Shown here: positions 50,059 to 60,138 of the stretch, piece by piece | Layout: each line of letters begins with the position of its first letter | Numbering within the stretch: the stretch's first letter is position 1 | Source of the DNA: JALHNI01 sp031367405 | GTDB taxonomy: Bacteria; Acidobacteriota; Terriglobia; Bryobacterales; Bryobacteraceae | Length of the DNA: 64,000 nucleotides | Direction of reading: 5' to 3' | Assembly (NCBI GenBank): GCA_031367405.1 | Contig: JANLPT010000164.1 | Location: forward strand, 1 to 64,000 | Notes under the pieces: model-generated | The model's database searches: none | Told to the model about the DNA's origin: nothing | The model's input: the letters and a program-made list of their open reading frames with translations, nothing else | Made by a program: the position numbers and the translations under genes

Positions 50059-53000
50059 TTACTTCGCTTTGCCCAGCCGCCGGTAATACTCGGCCACGGC
50101 ATCGCTGTAGCCTTGCGGGATCTTGCCGCCGGTGCCGGTCTTTACCTGGCCGGTGTTCTGCTCTTCCACCTGACGGCGGAGTTGAACTTCGAGTTGTTCC
50201 ATGGCGGGCAGAACTTGCGAGCGGAGGCGCTCGACCAATTCCGGATTGCCGGGGAATTTCGAAGGGTCAATTTGTTGCATTTGGCGGATGAGGGCTTCGA
50301 CGTCTTTGCCGAGGTCATCGCCGTTGCTATTCTGCTGGCCTTGTTGCTGCTGGCCGATGGCCTGACGCAGTTGTTGTAAGTCACGCAGACCTTCACGGTA
50401 AGTGCGTTCCATGCCGTTCAAGCCGCCGTTGGGCAGGTTCACTTGACGGTCGCCGTTGTTCATGGCTCCAAAGTCGCCACGCCGTTCACCGTTGCCGCCA
50501 CCGCCTTGCATGCCGGGCTGTTGGCCGCCACGCCCTGGGCCGGATTGGCCTTGTCCCTGTCCCTGTTGTCCCTGTCCCTGTTGTCCCTGGCCCTGTTGAC
50601 CTTGGCCTTGACCCTGGCCCGGTTGACCTTGTCCCTGACCTTGCGCTTGGCCTTGTCCTGGTTGGCCCTGTTGACCTTGACCCTGTTGACCCTGCTGACC
50701 TTGTTGGCCTTGTTGGCCCGGCTGCCCTTGACCGCGCTGGCCCGGTTGCTGGCCCTGACCCGGTTGCTGACCCTGGCGCACCAGTTGCTCCATGCGCGTC
50801 CGGACATCTTCCAGGCGATTCAGCGCGCTCTCAATACCCGGCTTGCCGGAGCCATCTTTTTCGCTGCCCGCGCCTTCGGCGGCGTCCTTGATGCGATCTT
50901 TCAGTTGATCCAGCGCGCGGGTGACCGGCTGCTCGCGCATCCACATCTGCTCACGCGTGCCCGGCTGATTGCCGTAACCGCGCTTCAGGTATTCGCTCAT
51001 CTGCTTCATCTTGAGCGACACGTCTTCGGCATCCAGTTCGCCCAGCGCCTGCCGCACCTTGTTCGAGGCACCCTTTTTGGTGGAAGCAAGATCGCGGGAA
51101 GTGTCCTTCATATCGCGTTCCAAACGATTGAAGTCCTCCATCAGCTTTAGCTTTTCCTGGGCCAGCTGTTCGTTCTTTTCGTTGTCAATGGGGGTGGGTT
51201 GGGCGGCCGCTGCACCTTGACGGCCTTGCATGCCAAAGGTCTGGTTCATGCGATTGGCGAAGTCCTTTTGGCGATTCGCGAGGTCGGCGGAGCGCCGCGA
51301 GAGTTGGTCGAGTTGGGAACTGGCATCCTGCTGGCGCATGCCGCGCAGCATGTCGCGGGCTTCACCGAGACGCTCGGCGGCGCGGCGTGAGTCGGCACTC
51401 GATTCGCCACCGCGCCGCATGTCTTCGGTCGCGCTCGTGAGACGCTCGAGCGCTTGCTTGATGCGGGGATCGATCTGCTCACGCTGGGCATTCATGCGCG
51501 CCTGCTGTGGCGGCTGTGGCTGGCGAGCCTGGGGACGAGCTTGCGGCTGCTGGCCCGATTGACCAGCCTGCGCCTGCTGACCTTGCTGCCCTTGCTGCCC
51601 CGGTTGGCCTTGTTGCCCTTGCTGACCCTGTTGGCCTTGTTGCCCTTGCTGACCTTGCTGGCCTTGTTCACCTTGCTGGGACTGGCTGTTGGCCTGTTGC
51701 GGCTGTTCGCCGCGCGTCAACTGTTCCATCTGCCTTTGCAGTTGCTCTGCTTCGCGACGCAACATTTCCTGCTGCCAGCGCTGCTGCGGAGTGAGTTGAT
51801 TGCGCTGAGCCTGTTGTGCCAGTTCCTGCTGCCGGCGCGCCAACTGCTCTAAGCGTTGCAGTGCCTCGTCGACCGCCTTCTGCTTCTGGCCGCCCGAAGC
51901 CGATTGCTGCCCGGTCTCATACTGATTTTTCTCCGTGTCCAGTTCGAGATCAAAGAGATTCTCCAGGTCGCGACCGCTGCCCGCGCCGCCTCCACCGCCG
52001 CCGCCCTGCTGGCCGAACGCCACTTGAATATCGCGGCGCCGCGCTTCGGCGCGCATGAGGAATTGCAGCGCCTTCTGCTCATTGGGTAAGGCCTCCTTGA
52101 AGCCCTTGGCCTTCAACTTGTCAGACGCGGAGCCCATCTCGCTGGCTGCCGACTCCATCTCTTTCACCAACGCGGCAAACGCTTCGCCGGCGCCGGTCAA
52201 CTCGCGGCTCTTCATGCGCTTGGCCAAGCTGGCGGCCTGCGCCTGCAGCTTGCTTTGCATGTCGCTCAAAAACTTGGCATTCTCATCCTGCAAGGCTTTG
52301 TTCTTCGAGCGCACTTCATTCCACGTGGCGGCGATGATCTCCTTTTGCCGCTGGGAGATCTCGTCGTCCTTCTCCTGTTCGCCTCCGCCACCGCCGCCCC
52401 CTTGTTGCGATTGCGTGTAGTTGCGTTCAAAGGGCTGGGCCTCAATGAAGTAAATGTCGGTCTGCGCGGTGGATTTCGCATCGCGCGCGACGCCATAAAG
52501 GGCGACGATGTCGCCGGGCACCAGTTGAAAGCTTTCGAGCGTCAGCAGATGTTTGCCGTCCACTAACTTGGCACCTTTGGACGGCAGCATATTCAGCGTC
52601 TTCTCTTCGCCGCCGTTAACGGTATAGTGCAGTTCCACGGCTTGCAAGCCAAAGTCATCTTCGGCCGTAAGCTCAATCGGAACCTCTTCGAGCGGATTGG
52701 CCTTCGCATCGCGCCCGGGCTTGCTTAAGCGGATGGTGGGCGGCAGTTCGGCTTTGGCTTCGATGAAGTAGTCTTCGGTGAGCCGCACGGCTTGGCCTTG
52801 CTCAATCGCCGCGACATAGTACATACCATCGCGCTCGATGGTGACCTTGGCCGTGAGCCAACCCTTTTCGCCCGCTGCGAGAGGAAGGCGCGTGCCGTCC
52901 TGCATGACGAGCACGCCATTGGCCAGCGGCTTGTCGGTTTGGATCTGGACGTCGGCCTCGGTTCCTTGCACCGCGCGAAGATCGCCGCTCTGTTCGTCAG

Positions 53001-53886
53001 TGATGGACTTCATGCCCGTCCAGGCCGGGTAATGATAGGCGACCCGCAGCTTCTTCACAGCGGGCAAATCGATGACGGTGAACTTGAACTCTTTTGACCG
53101 CGTTCCGGAAGCTTCGACGAAATAGTCTACTGACTCGGGTAGATTCGTGAAAAGAAACTCATAGCCCCCCAGCTTGGCCTGATTCACCATCGGTGCCGAT
53201 TCCCACTTGGTGGAACCCTTGTAGCGCGCGTGTAATTTCACTTCCGCCGCCGTAAAGCCCAGCAGCCGGGCCGTGACGGTTTGGTCGCTCTTGCGGCGCA
53301 CCAGTTGGTCGCCGGGCATCACCACAATCTCGTAGAAAGGGCGGGTATTTACTCGCGGCGTGGCACCCCACAGCAAAGCGGCACCGTAACCCAGATAGCC
53401 CGGGCCGGCGCTGATCAACCACATCAACATGCCTACGGCGGCTACACCCGCAGAGCCCAATGCGGCGATCCAAGGCGTGCGCGAAACTTCCTTGGGGTGC
53501 GCATGTTCGGCCACCTTCATCGCGTCGGACGCGACTAACTCAATAAACGGATTGCCGCTGTTGCCTTGATCCACACAGGTGATGAGCTTCTCTTGAAATT
53601 CGGGAAACTTCTGTTCCACCCGTTGCGCGGCGCGCCGGCGATTGAGCGCGAGTAGCGGTAAGACGACGCCGAAAGTGACGGCGAAGGCCACGACCAGAAA
53701 GAGCGCGATGCGCGACCAGGTAAGAGCCGGGGCTGCGAATTGAAAAGAGTTGGCGATCCACACCAGGGCCACGGTGGCGACTAGCGCCGACAGGCCGGCG
53801 ATGGCCGCGCCGCGCGCGAGAGCCGAGACAAGTAAACGTTGCTCGATCCGCCGTAGGTATCGCTCCAACTCGTCCAATGGCCGCAT
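50059..53886 (-). CDS. DUF4175-like membrane protein with Gly/Gln-rich tracts
   Basis: 1275 residues with a perfect AGGAGGT five bases before the ATG. Three membrane segments lie in the first 165 residues (GAAIAGLSALVATVALVWIA, LFLVVAFAVTFGVVLPLL, AGVAAVGMLMWLISAG). Next are Ig/beta domains (about 185-500), then a long helical and low-complexity half. That half has two Gly/Gln tracts, near residues 730-795 and 1035-1130, and heptad-rich coils between them (QLSRRSADLANRQKDFANR). Family: DUF4175, usually in MoxR/VWA operons. It is the last gene of the large operon. A structural or envelope-spanning role is inferred. Confidence 0.88.
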   Translation of the reverse strand: MRPLDELERYLRRIEQRLLVSALARGAAIAGLSALVATVALVWIANSFQFAAPALTWSRIALFLVVAFAVTFGVVLPLLALNRRRAAQRVEQKFPEFQEKLITCVDQGNSGNPFIELVASDAMKVAEHAHPKEVSRTPWIAALGSAGVAAVGMLMWLISAGPGYLGYGAALLWGATPRVNTRPFYEIVVMPGDQLVRRKSDQTVTARLLGFTAAEVKLHARYKGSTKWESAPMVNQAKLGGYEFLFTNLPESVDYFVEASGTRSKEFKFTVIDLPAVKKLRVAYHYPAWTGMKSITDEQSGDLRAVQGTEADVQIQTDKPLANGVLVMQDGTRLPLAAGEKGWLTAKVTIERDGMYYVAAIEQGQAVRLTEDYFIEAKAELPPTIRLSKPGRDAKANPLEEVPIELTAEDDFGLQAVELHYTVNGGEEKTLNMLPSKGAKLVDGKHLLTLESFQLVPGDIVALYGVARDAKSTAQTDIYFIEAQPFERNYTQSQQGGGGGGGEQEKDDEISQRQKEIIAATWNEVRSKNKALQDENAKFLSDMQSKLQAQAASLAKRMKSRELTGAGEAFAALVKEMESAASEMGSASDKLKAKGFKEALPNEQKALQFLMRAEARRRDIQVAFGQQGGGGGGGAGSGRDLENLFDLELDTEKNQYETGQQSASGGQKQKAVDEALQRLEQLARRQQELAQQAQRNQLTPQQRWQQEMLRREAEQLQRQMEQLTRGEQPQQANSQSQQGEQGQQGQQGQQGQQGQQGQQGQPGQQGQQGQQAQAGQSGQQPQARPQARQPQPPQQARMNAQREQIDPRIKQALERLTSATEDMRRGGESSADSRRAAERLGEARDMLRGMRQQDASSQLDQLSRRSADLANRQKDFANRMNQTFGMQGRQGAAAAQPTPIDNEKNEQLAQEKLKLMEDFNRLERDMKDTSRDLASTKKGASNKVRQALGELDAEDVSLKMKQMSEYLKRGYGNQPGTREQMWMREQPVTRALDQLKDRIKDAAEGAGSEKDGSGKPGIESALNRLEDVRTRMEQLVRQGQQPGQGQQPGQRGQGQPGQQGQQGQQGQQGQGQQGQPGQGQAQGQGQGQPGQGQGQGQQGQGQQGQGQQGQGQGQSGPGRGGQQPGMQGGGGNGERRGDFGAMNNGDRQVNLPNGGLNGMERTYREGLRDLQQLRQAIGQQQQGQQNSNGDDLGKDVEALIRQMQQIDPSKFPGNPELVERLRSQVLPAMEQLEVQLRRQVEEQNTGQVKTGTGGKIPQGYSDAVAEYYRRLGKAK
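50500..50785. repeat. GQ-repeat coding tract 1
   Basis: Degenerate repeats of a 6-9 base unit encode Gly-Gln runs with interspersed Pro and Arg within the DUF4175 gene. Bounds are approximate. The repeat is coding, not CRISPR. Confidence 0.75.
51500..51705. repeat. GQQ-repeat coding tract 2
   Basis: A 9-base unit repeated encodes GQQ triplets, then a Pro/Ala/Gln-rich stretch. Bounds are approximate. Confidence 0.75.
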
Positions 53887-53931
53887 GGCGGACCTCCTAT
53901 TTACCTTTTCAGATTATTCTCTATTCAACTA

Positions 53932-55950
53932 TTATGCGCCCGGCCGCTCACTCTTCAAGTACTGGTGCGCAAAAAGACTCTCGGCCACCGTCACCGCCAA
54001 CAGCAGTAACGCCAGCCACCACCAAAAACTCCACGGCTTCGACTCTTCGGGGCCTCCGGACGACGACGTACCGGTATCGCTACCCATTTTCTGCCAGATC
54101 TCCACCGTTTCTTTGGGCAGCGCCGACAGGTCAGACTCGCGACGGTCCGCATTCACGGCCACTAACTCGCGGCCACTTTGCCGGCCGACTTCCCAGAAGC
54201 CTTCGCGCGCCAGAGTCAAGGTGGGCGCTTTTACCGATTCTTCGAGGGTTAATGCACGCTTGCCCGCCGGATCGAGCACCTCGACACTTACTTGCCGCGC
54301 GGGCTTGGCGGCGTCACCAGGGGCGCGCAACTCCAGAAACGAATCGACCACCGCAGAAGCTGGCCGTTCGTCAGCATTACTTAAATACAGCGCCGTCTGT
54401 TCAACGAAAGGAACGAAAGAAGGGTTGAGCGGAAAATCGTTGGCGATGTTGTCGAAGCTGCTGCTGAAGAACAGAATGCGGCCTTCGCCCATGGTTCGCT
54501 CCGCCAAGAGCGGGGTGCCTTCATTCAGGCGGGCGAGCAAGCGCAGGTTGGTGCTGTCGATCCGCACCGCTTGATAAAACTTGACGCCTTCCAGCCGATC
54601 CGCACGCTGGATGGCGGGGTGGGTGGCGTCCGGCTTGATCACCGTCAGGAATCTTTCACCCGACCGCGACGCATATTTCGACTGCTCTACTTTGGCTTCG
54701 AGTACCGGTACTCGCTCCTGTCCGGCGACCCCTGGGCCCGCAGTAATCAGTAAGCGACCGCCGCTGGTTACCAGGCGTTTCAACGCATCGATGAATGCTT
54801 CGGGGAGATAGGCCGGGTCATTGAGGACGACAAAGGCGAACTTACTCGGGTCAACGCCACCGGTTTGGGCGGGCGTCAATTCATCCACGGCGAAATTCGA
54901 GGTGCCGGTGGCGGCAAGGGCGCTTTTGAAGTAGAAAGCGCTGCGCGCCTGCCGTTCTTCGCGCACAAACAAGATCCGGCGCGAGTCGGCCCTTTCGATC
55001 GCAAAACGAAAGACATCGTCGGCGGCCAGGGCATCGCCGCCTTCCAGACGGACCTCGCCACGAGACCAGCCATACGGCGCTTCGAGGCCCTGGAACTCGA
55101 GCGTCATCCGGCCGTTCGCCGCAATATCGGCCAGCTTGGCCGCCTGTTGACGGCCGTTTAGCCAGAGCGACACGGGCTTCTTCGCCGCCACGGTTTCATA
55201 AGCCGTAATGGTGACGAGGATTCTGGTTAGCTTCGGGTCGCCAATCGTCCGCGGCGCTTGCACGCTTTCAAGGGCCCAATTGGCGCGCTTCGCCGGCGCG
55301 ATCTCATGCGTGACTAACTTAGTCATCGGGCCCAGTTTCAGATCATTAAAGCCCGGGGGCAGCGACGATTTTTGTAAGTCGCTAAAGAAATGTACTTCCA
55401 CCGGCTTTTTGGCGGCCTCGGCTAGGGAACGCAGGGTCCGGGAGAGTTCACCCAGGGAGCCACGTCCATCGCCGGCCTCAATGCTGGCGATCGCCCCCAT
55501 GAGTTCGGGTTTCTCTTGAATGGCCTGCGTGAGTAACTCGGTACGTCCGGAGAGGGCGATCACCTGGCCGGTGTCGCCGGCACCGAGGGAGCCGATCACG
55601 GCGCGGGCTTCGCTTTTGGCACGCTCCAGCGCGTCGCCGGCCCGCATGGAGAATGAACGGTCAACGGCCACGATCACCAGCTTGGTGCCGGACGCGATGG
55701 CCGAAGGGGACCGCCGGATGAAAGGATTCGCAAACGCCAACGCCAGCAAGGCTAGTACCGCCAGCCGCAGCGCGAGTAACATCAGGTATTTTAACCGCCG
55801 GTGTTTCACCGAACTTTGCGGCCGGCGCTCGAACAGCTTGAGCGAACTGAACTTGATGGGGTCGTTGCGATGCTGCTTGAGTAAGTGCAGCCAAAGAGGC
55901 AGGCTCACCGCCGCTAAGCCCGCCAGGAACCACGGTGCCAGAAAACCCAC
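53932..55950 (-). CDS. BatA-type VWA membrane protein
   Basis: 672 residues from a GTG that directly follows the DUF58 TAA. It starts with the N-terminal double-membrane module typical of BatA-like proteins (FLAPWFLAGLAAVSLPLWLHLL, KYLMLLALRLAVLALLALAFANP), then a VWA domain with an intact MIDAS start DRSFSMRAGD (DxSxS) near residue 98, a long beta-rich region, and a C-terminal membrane helix (WWLALLLLAVTVAESLF). VWA partners of MoxR ATPases bind clients through the metal site. Its periplasmic part probably contacts envelope substrates. Confidence 0.92.
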   Translation of the reverse strand: MGFLAPWFLAGLAAVSLPLWLHLLKQHRNDPIKFSSLKLFERRPQSSVKHRRLKYLMLLALRLAVLALLALAFANPFIRRSPSAIASGTKLVIVAVDRSFSMRAGDALERAKSEARAVIGSLGAGDTGQVIALSGRTELLTQAIQEKPELMGAIASIEAGDGRGSLGELSRTLRSLAEAAKKPVEVHFFSDLQKSSLPPGFNDLKLGPMTKLVTHEIAPAKRANWALESVQAPRTIGDPKLTRILVTITAYETVAAKKPVSLWLNGRQQAAKLADIAANGRMTLEFQGLEAPYGWSRGEVRLEGGDALAADDVFRFAIERADSRRILFVREERQARSAFYFKSALAATGTSNFAVDELTPAQTGGVDPSKFAFVVLNDPAYLPEAFIDALKRLVTSGGRLLITAGPGVAGQERVPVLEAKVEQSKYASRSGERFLTVIKPDATHPAIQRADRLEGVKFYQAVRIDSTNLRLLARLNEGTPLLAERTMGEGRILFFSSSFDNIANDFPLNPSFVPFVEQTALYLSNADERPASAVVDSFLELRAPGDAAKPARQVSVEVLDPAGKRALTLEESVKAPTLTLAREGFWEVGRQSGRELVAVNADRRESDLSALPKETVEIWQKMGSDTGTSSSGGPEESKPWSFWWWLALLLLAVTVAESLFAHQYLKSERPGA

Positions 55951-56838
55951 TTACAGTCTCCTCTGGCGTTTACTGAGATATTCGCGGAGAGCGGCGTCCA
56001 GCGGCTGATCGGTCTGCACCATCATATAGTCGAGGCCCGCCCCCTGCGCCGCGCTTTTCATGGCTTCGATGTGGGCGTCGATCTTTTCACGATACTCGGT
56101 ATGCGCATACTCCGGCGAAACTTCAATTTCGTCCTCGGTCTCGATATCGATCATCACGACCGGAGCCGAAAGTTTGGGCCGCACTTCGGCGGGGTCGAGT
56201 AAGTGAAAGAGGACCACTTCATTGCCCTTCCACCGCAGGGGCGCAATCGTGTTGGCCACCACTTCCGGATCTTCCCAGAAATCGGAAATCACGGCGACGA
56301 TCCCGCGCCGCGTGAGAAATTGTTGAAAGTGAAAGAAAGGCTTGGCGTAGTCGGTCCGTTTGCCGGGCACGGCGCGTTCGATGGCGTGCAGAATCCGGTG
56401 CATATGGCCCTGGCGCGCGGACGGCGCGACGAATTGGCGCACTTCATCGTCGAAGACAATCAAACCCGACGAATCCCGCTGCTGGTTGGCCAGATAGGCC
56501 AGCGACGATGCGAGAAACTTCGCGTATTCCAGCTTACTCACCGGTAAGGACGAGTAAGACATGGAGGCGCTCGCGTCCAGCAGCAGCGTGACCATGGTAT
56601 TCGTCTCGCCCTTATAACGCTTGAGGTAACAGCGCTCCGTGCGGGCGTAAACATTCCAGTCGACGTGACGCAGATCGTCGCCGGGCGTGTACATGCGATA
56701 TTCGGCAAACTCCTGGCTGAAGCCGAAGTCAGGGGAGCGGTGCAGTCCGGAGACGAACCCCTCTACGACGGTCTTGGCCACGAGGTCTAAGCCGGAGATA
56801 CCGGCTAGCGTCGCGGGATCGAGATAGCGTTGCTGCAT
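55951..56838 (-). CDS. DUF58 domain protein
   Basis: 295 residues, no membrane segment. DUF58 is a VWA-related domain almost always next to MoxR. Blocks: GRSPDFGFSQEFAEYRMYTPGDDLRHVDWNVYART (shown as EYRMYTPGDDLRHVDW), KRYKGETNT and LLLDASASMSYS, the MIDAS-like DxSxS, then VAVISDFWEDPE. It directly abuts the MoxR stop codon and is followed without a gap by the BatA-type gene, so the three are expected to be made in fixed ratio. Confidence 0.94.
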   Translation of the reverse strand: MQQRYLDPATLAGISGLDLVAKTVVEGFVSGLHRSPDFGFSQEFAEYRMYTPGDDLRHVDWNVYARTERCYLKRYKGETNTMVTLLLDASASMSYSSLPVSKLEYAKFLASSLAYLANQQRDSSGLIVFDDEVRQFVAPSARQGHMHRILHAIERAVPGKRTDYAKPFFHFQQFLTRRGIVAVISDFWEDPEVVANTIAPLRWKGNEVVLFHLLDPAEVRPKLSAPVVMIDIETEDEIEVSPEYAHTEYREKIDAHIEAMKSAAQGAGLDYMMVQTDQPLDAALREYLSKRQRRL

Positions 56839-57864
56839 CTAGGCCTTGGGAACGGGTTTAGCCTCAAGCAGTTTCTTGATGATGTCGTCTTGCGTCAGCT
56901 TGTCGCTCTCTGCTTGAAAATTCAGTAAGAGGCGATGGCGCATGATGGGCACCGATAAGACGCGAATATCATCGTAAGTCACGTGATGCCGGCCATGCAT
57001 GAGGGCGCGGGCCTTCGAAGCCAGCACCAGATTCTGAATGCCGCGGACGCTACAGCCAAAATTGACATATTTCTTGATGAAGTCCGGGGCCGACTCATCC
57101 GTCCGCCGCGTGGCGCGCACTAACTCCACCGCGTAACGGGCGATCGGTTCGGCGATGGGCACCATGCGGACCAGCCGCTGGAATCTGAGGATCTCTTCGG
57201 CTGTGGTGACGGGCTCCGGCACTGCGCTGGCCGTGGTCGTCGTCAGGTTGATCACCTTCATTTCGTCTTCGGCGGTGAGATAGTCCAAAATCGTGTTGAA
57301 GAGGAAGCGGTCGAGCTGCGCTTCGGGTAGGGGATAAGTGCCTTCGAGCTCGATCGGATTTTGGGTGGCCAGCACAAAGAAAGGCGCAGGCAGTAAGTGA
57401 TGAGTGCCTCGCACGGTGCAGGTTTTTTCCTGCATGGCCTCGAGCAACGCCGACTGGGTTTTGGGCGGCGTGCGATTGATTTCGTCCGCCAGTAAGACGT
57501 TCGCGAAAATGGGACCCTGCACAAACGTCCAACTGCGCCGGCCCGTGCTTTGGTCCTCTTCAATGATGTCGGTGCCAGTGATGTCCGAGGGCATCAGGTC
57601 GGGCGTAAACTGAATGCGCTTGAAGACGAGGCCCAAGGTCTCGGCCAGCGTCCGTACGAGCAGCGTTTTGGCGGTGCCGGGCAGGCCGGTGAGCAAACAG
57701 TGGCCGCCGACGAAGAGGCTGATGAGCACCTGCTCAATCACTTCTTCCTGGCCGACAATTACGCGCCGGACCTGCGTAACGATTTTCTCGCGGACCTCCT
57801 GAAAGCGCGCCACTTGCGCGCGGAGATCATCGGCATCGATGCTGGGTGGAGTAAGTGTTGACAT
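56839..57864 (-). CDS. MoxR-family AAA+ ATPase
   Basis: 341 residues. MoxR ATPases act as chaperones that load metal or remodel proteins together with VWA partners. Walker A is GLPGTAKT (near residue 60), Walker B LLADEINR, sensor 1 ATQNPIE, and the arginine-finger region EAQLDRF; the C-terminal lid has IMRHRLLLNFQAE. All catalytic motifs look intact. It is the only ATPase in the operon and so the likely energy source. Confidence 0.96.
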   Translation of the reverse strand: MSTLTPPSIDADDLRAQVARFQEVREKIVTQVRRVIVGQEEVIEQVLISLFVGGHCLLTGLPGTAKTLLVRTLAETLGLVFKRIQFTPDLMPSDITGTDIIEEDQSTGRRSWTFVQGPIFANVLLADEINRTPPKTQSALLEAMQEKTCTVRGTHHLLPAPFFVLATQNPIELEGTYPLPEAQLDRFLFNTILDYLTAEDEMKVINLTTTTASAVPEPVTTAEEILRFQRLVRMVPIAEPIARYAVELVRATRRTDESAPDFIKKYVNFGCSVRGIQNLVLASKARALMHGRHHVTYDDIRVLSVPIMRHRLLLNFQAESDKLTQDDIIKKLLEAKPVPKA

Positions 57865-57880
57865 TCAGCCTGAGATTCCT

Positions 57881-60136
57881 TCAATTCCTGGGTGGCACGG
57901 GTCGTTTAGAACGTGCCTCTTGTTTTTCCGTTAATTCTAACAGTAACTTCTGGGCGGGCCGGAAGCCGGGCGCGGATTCGAGGGCGGCGACCACTTCTTC
58001 AGCGGCCTCGTCGAGGCGACCGGCCGCGTCGAGCGACCGCGCCAGGTTAAATCGAGCCTGCGCCGGGTCAGATGGCTTCGAGGCGATCACGGCCCGGTAC
58101 TCGCGGATCGCGCCGGGGTAGTTGGCTTGGTCGAACCATAGGCCCGCGAGCCGCGCGTGCGTGTCTTCATCGAGCACCGGAGAGATCAGATTAATCCGGT
58201 CTAAAGTGATGGCCGCTTCTTTCTTTTGACCCGCCTCGGCCTGCCATCCGGCCAATTTCTTGAGAATTTCCGGCATGCGGCCGCCGGTGTCTGAATAACG
58301 CTTCAACTCGGCGATGGCGGCTTTCTTGTCATTTTTGGCTTCGTAGGCCTGCGCGAGTAACTCATACGCGCTACCCGATTCAACATAGTCGGGATACTGG
58401 TCGCGCAGCGCGGGACCTTCCGCGATCACCTGATCCCAATCCTTCCGCGCCGCGTCCTTATTCAAGATTGCCAGCTTCTTGCTCCAGGCTTCCAGGCCAT
58501 CGGCTAAAGGCTTAAACTCTTTGTCGATCCAGGCCAGAAATTGCTGGTCGAATTCGGTTGACTCGATGCCGAGCACCTTCTTGACGACGGCTTCCGTCGA
58601 GACGGGGCCGGAAAATTCCTTCATCATTTCGAGCAATTTGGCATGGCCCCACTTGTCTTCAATATAGTTACAGATGCGGCCCGCCTGAAAATAGCTCACG
58701 ATCACTTGGCCGTTGTAACTCGGCCGCACAAATCCCCGTTCGAGATCCGCGATGGGCATTAGCTTTTTGTCTTTGATCGCTTTTAAGACGAGTTGATCTA
58801 CGCGGTCGCCCCAATCCGGCGATGCAGCGGTTTCTTCGTAAACCGCCATGCCCTCGGTAAACCAACGCGCCGTGCGATGCTTGGTGGCCGTCAGCGAGTA
58901 GACATGGCTCATTTCGTGCCACAAAGTACTGGCCCAGTGGAAGCTTCCCGGCTTGCGGCCGGAAGGCGAATCCATGGCCACGATGGAGCCGAAGGTAACC
59001 CCCAACGCGCCCAGGCCGGGAATCCCGATCGCCCGCACGGCGAAGTCCTCGTGGTCCGGATAGACTTCCACCTGAACATGCTCGTTGAGATGGAAGCCGT
59101 ATTTCTGGTCGTAGCTGGCGAAGATTTTCTCCATCTGCTCTTCCATATAAGGCCGGAGTAATTCGGCTTCTTTCTTATGGAGCCGCAGCGTATAGCGATC
59201 ATGCTTATAGGTGATGAAGTTCTTGTAGCTATCGATCAGCGTCAGGGAGTTGACCGTGGCCGCATTGCGATAGCCGTTTTGATAGGCATGCTCCAGCGCT
59301 TGGCGCGCTTCGGTTTCGCGGGCCAGACGCATCAGATTCACGCCCAGCTCGCTGTAGGCTTCGAGATAACCAGGGTCTAACTCAATCGCTTGCCGGTAAA
59401 GCCCAATGCCTTCCTCGTAGCGCCGGTTGTGGATGAAAGATTCGGCCGCCATTGACCAGGCACGGCCATAGTGCGGATTGATGGCGAGAATTTTTTCGCG
59501 CCAAGGGCTCGAAGTCTTGTCCTCCAGTAAGTCAATGGTCAGATTGATGGCCATCGCATCCAACGATTCGGCGTCCTGGGCAATCGCCAATCCGGCTTCC
59601 TCACGCGCCTTTTTCCAATTGCTGTCTTCCAGGGCTAGCTTCGCGAGTAACTCATGCGCTTCGGGGTAGTTTTCGCGTTGCTTCAGCGCGTTGCCCGCCA
59701 ATTCGACCGCCATCTTATCGAAACCCTCGCTCGCCACCCAAGCCTGCCCGAGCAGGGCCTCGGGGTCATCCTTGTCGAGCGCTAAGGCTTCGCCAAAAAG
59801 CGTTCCCGCTTCCGCTTTGTTAAAGCGTTTGAGGAATAACCGCCCCCAGCGTACTTTGATGTGCGGATCGAGCGCGTGTTGCTTAACCGCTTCCTTAAAG
59901 GAGTTATTCGCGTCCACAAACTGTTTTAAACCCCATTGCCCCTCCGCTCGCAGGTACGCATCCTTGCTGGCGATGAGCGCGATGAAGCAAGATGCGGCTT
60001 CCATCGCTGGTCCGCGCCGTTGCTGCTTCCAGCACTTATCCACTTGTTGCGCGGCGGCCGGATTGCGCTCCGCCGCCTGGTAGGAGACGCAAGCCAGAAA
60101 GGGCAGGGTGGCGGCAGTGAGCAGAGCGAAGCGCAT
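57881..60136 (-). CDS. Exported TPR protein with HExxH metallopeptidase domain
   Basis: 751 residues. Signal or lipoprotein-like N-terminus (LLTAATLPFLACVSY, possible Cys anchor). Residues about 40-290 are TPR repeats (YEEGIGLYRQAIELDPGYLEAY). The central domain is a gluzincin-type peptidase: WHEMSHVYSL at about 404 gives HExxH, and FTEGMAVYEE further on gives the third ligand Glu, as in peptidase MA-like proteins. The C-terminus has more TPRs (EYRAVIASKPSDPAQARFNLARSL). It is two bases from the caspase-like gene, and its peptidase residues appear intact. Confidence 0.88.
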   Translation of the reverse strand: MRFALLTAATLPFLACVSYQAAERNPAAAQQVDKCWKQQRRGPAMEAASCFIALIASKDAYLRAEGQWGLKQFVDANNSFKEAVKQHALDPHIKVRWGRLFLKRFNKAEAGTLFGEALALDKDDPEALLGQAWVASEGFDKMAVELAGNALKQRENYPEAHELLAKLALEDSNWKKAREEAGLAIAQDAESLDAMAINLTIDLLEDKTSSPWREKILAINPHYGRAWSMAAESFIHNRRYEEGIGLYRQAIELDPGYLEAYSELGVNLMRLARETEARQALEHAYQNGYRNAATVNSLTLIDSYKNFITYKHDRYTLRLHKKEAELLRPYMEEQMEKIFASYDQKYGFHLNEHVQVEVYPDHEDFAVRAIGIPGLGALGVTFGSIVAMDSPSGRKPGSFHWASTLWHEMSHVYSLTATKHRTARWFTEGMAVYEETAASPDWGDRVDQLVLKAIKDKKLMPIADLERGFVRPSYNGQVIVSYFQAGRICNYIEDKWGHAKLLEMMKEFSGPVSTEAVVKKVLGIESTEFDQQFLAWIDKEFKPLADGLEAWSKKLAILNKDAARKDWDQVIAEGPALRDQYPDYVESGSAYELLAQAYEAKNDKKAAIAELKRYSDTGGRMPEILKKLAGWQAEAGQKKEAAITLDRINLISPVLDEDTHARLAGLWFDQANYPGAIREYRAVIASKPSDPAQARFNLARSLDAAGRLDEAAEEVVAALESAPGFRPAQKLLLELTEKQEARSKRPVPPRN

Positions 60137-60138
60137 GG

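Noticed and set aside
50443..51150. 235-codon Leu/Ala/Thr-rich frame opposite the DUF4175 gene that looks like a membrane protein
   Set aside because: The hydrophobic run is the antisense reading of the Gly/Gln repeat tract.
50500..51705. Short-period repeats considered as a CRISPR array
   Set aside because: Units are 6-9 bases without unique spacers and encode in-frame Gly/Gln runs of the DUF4175 protein.
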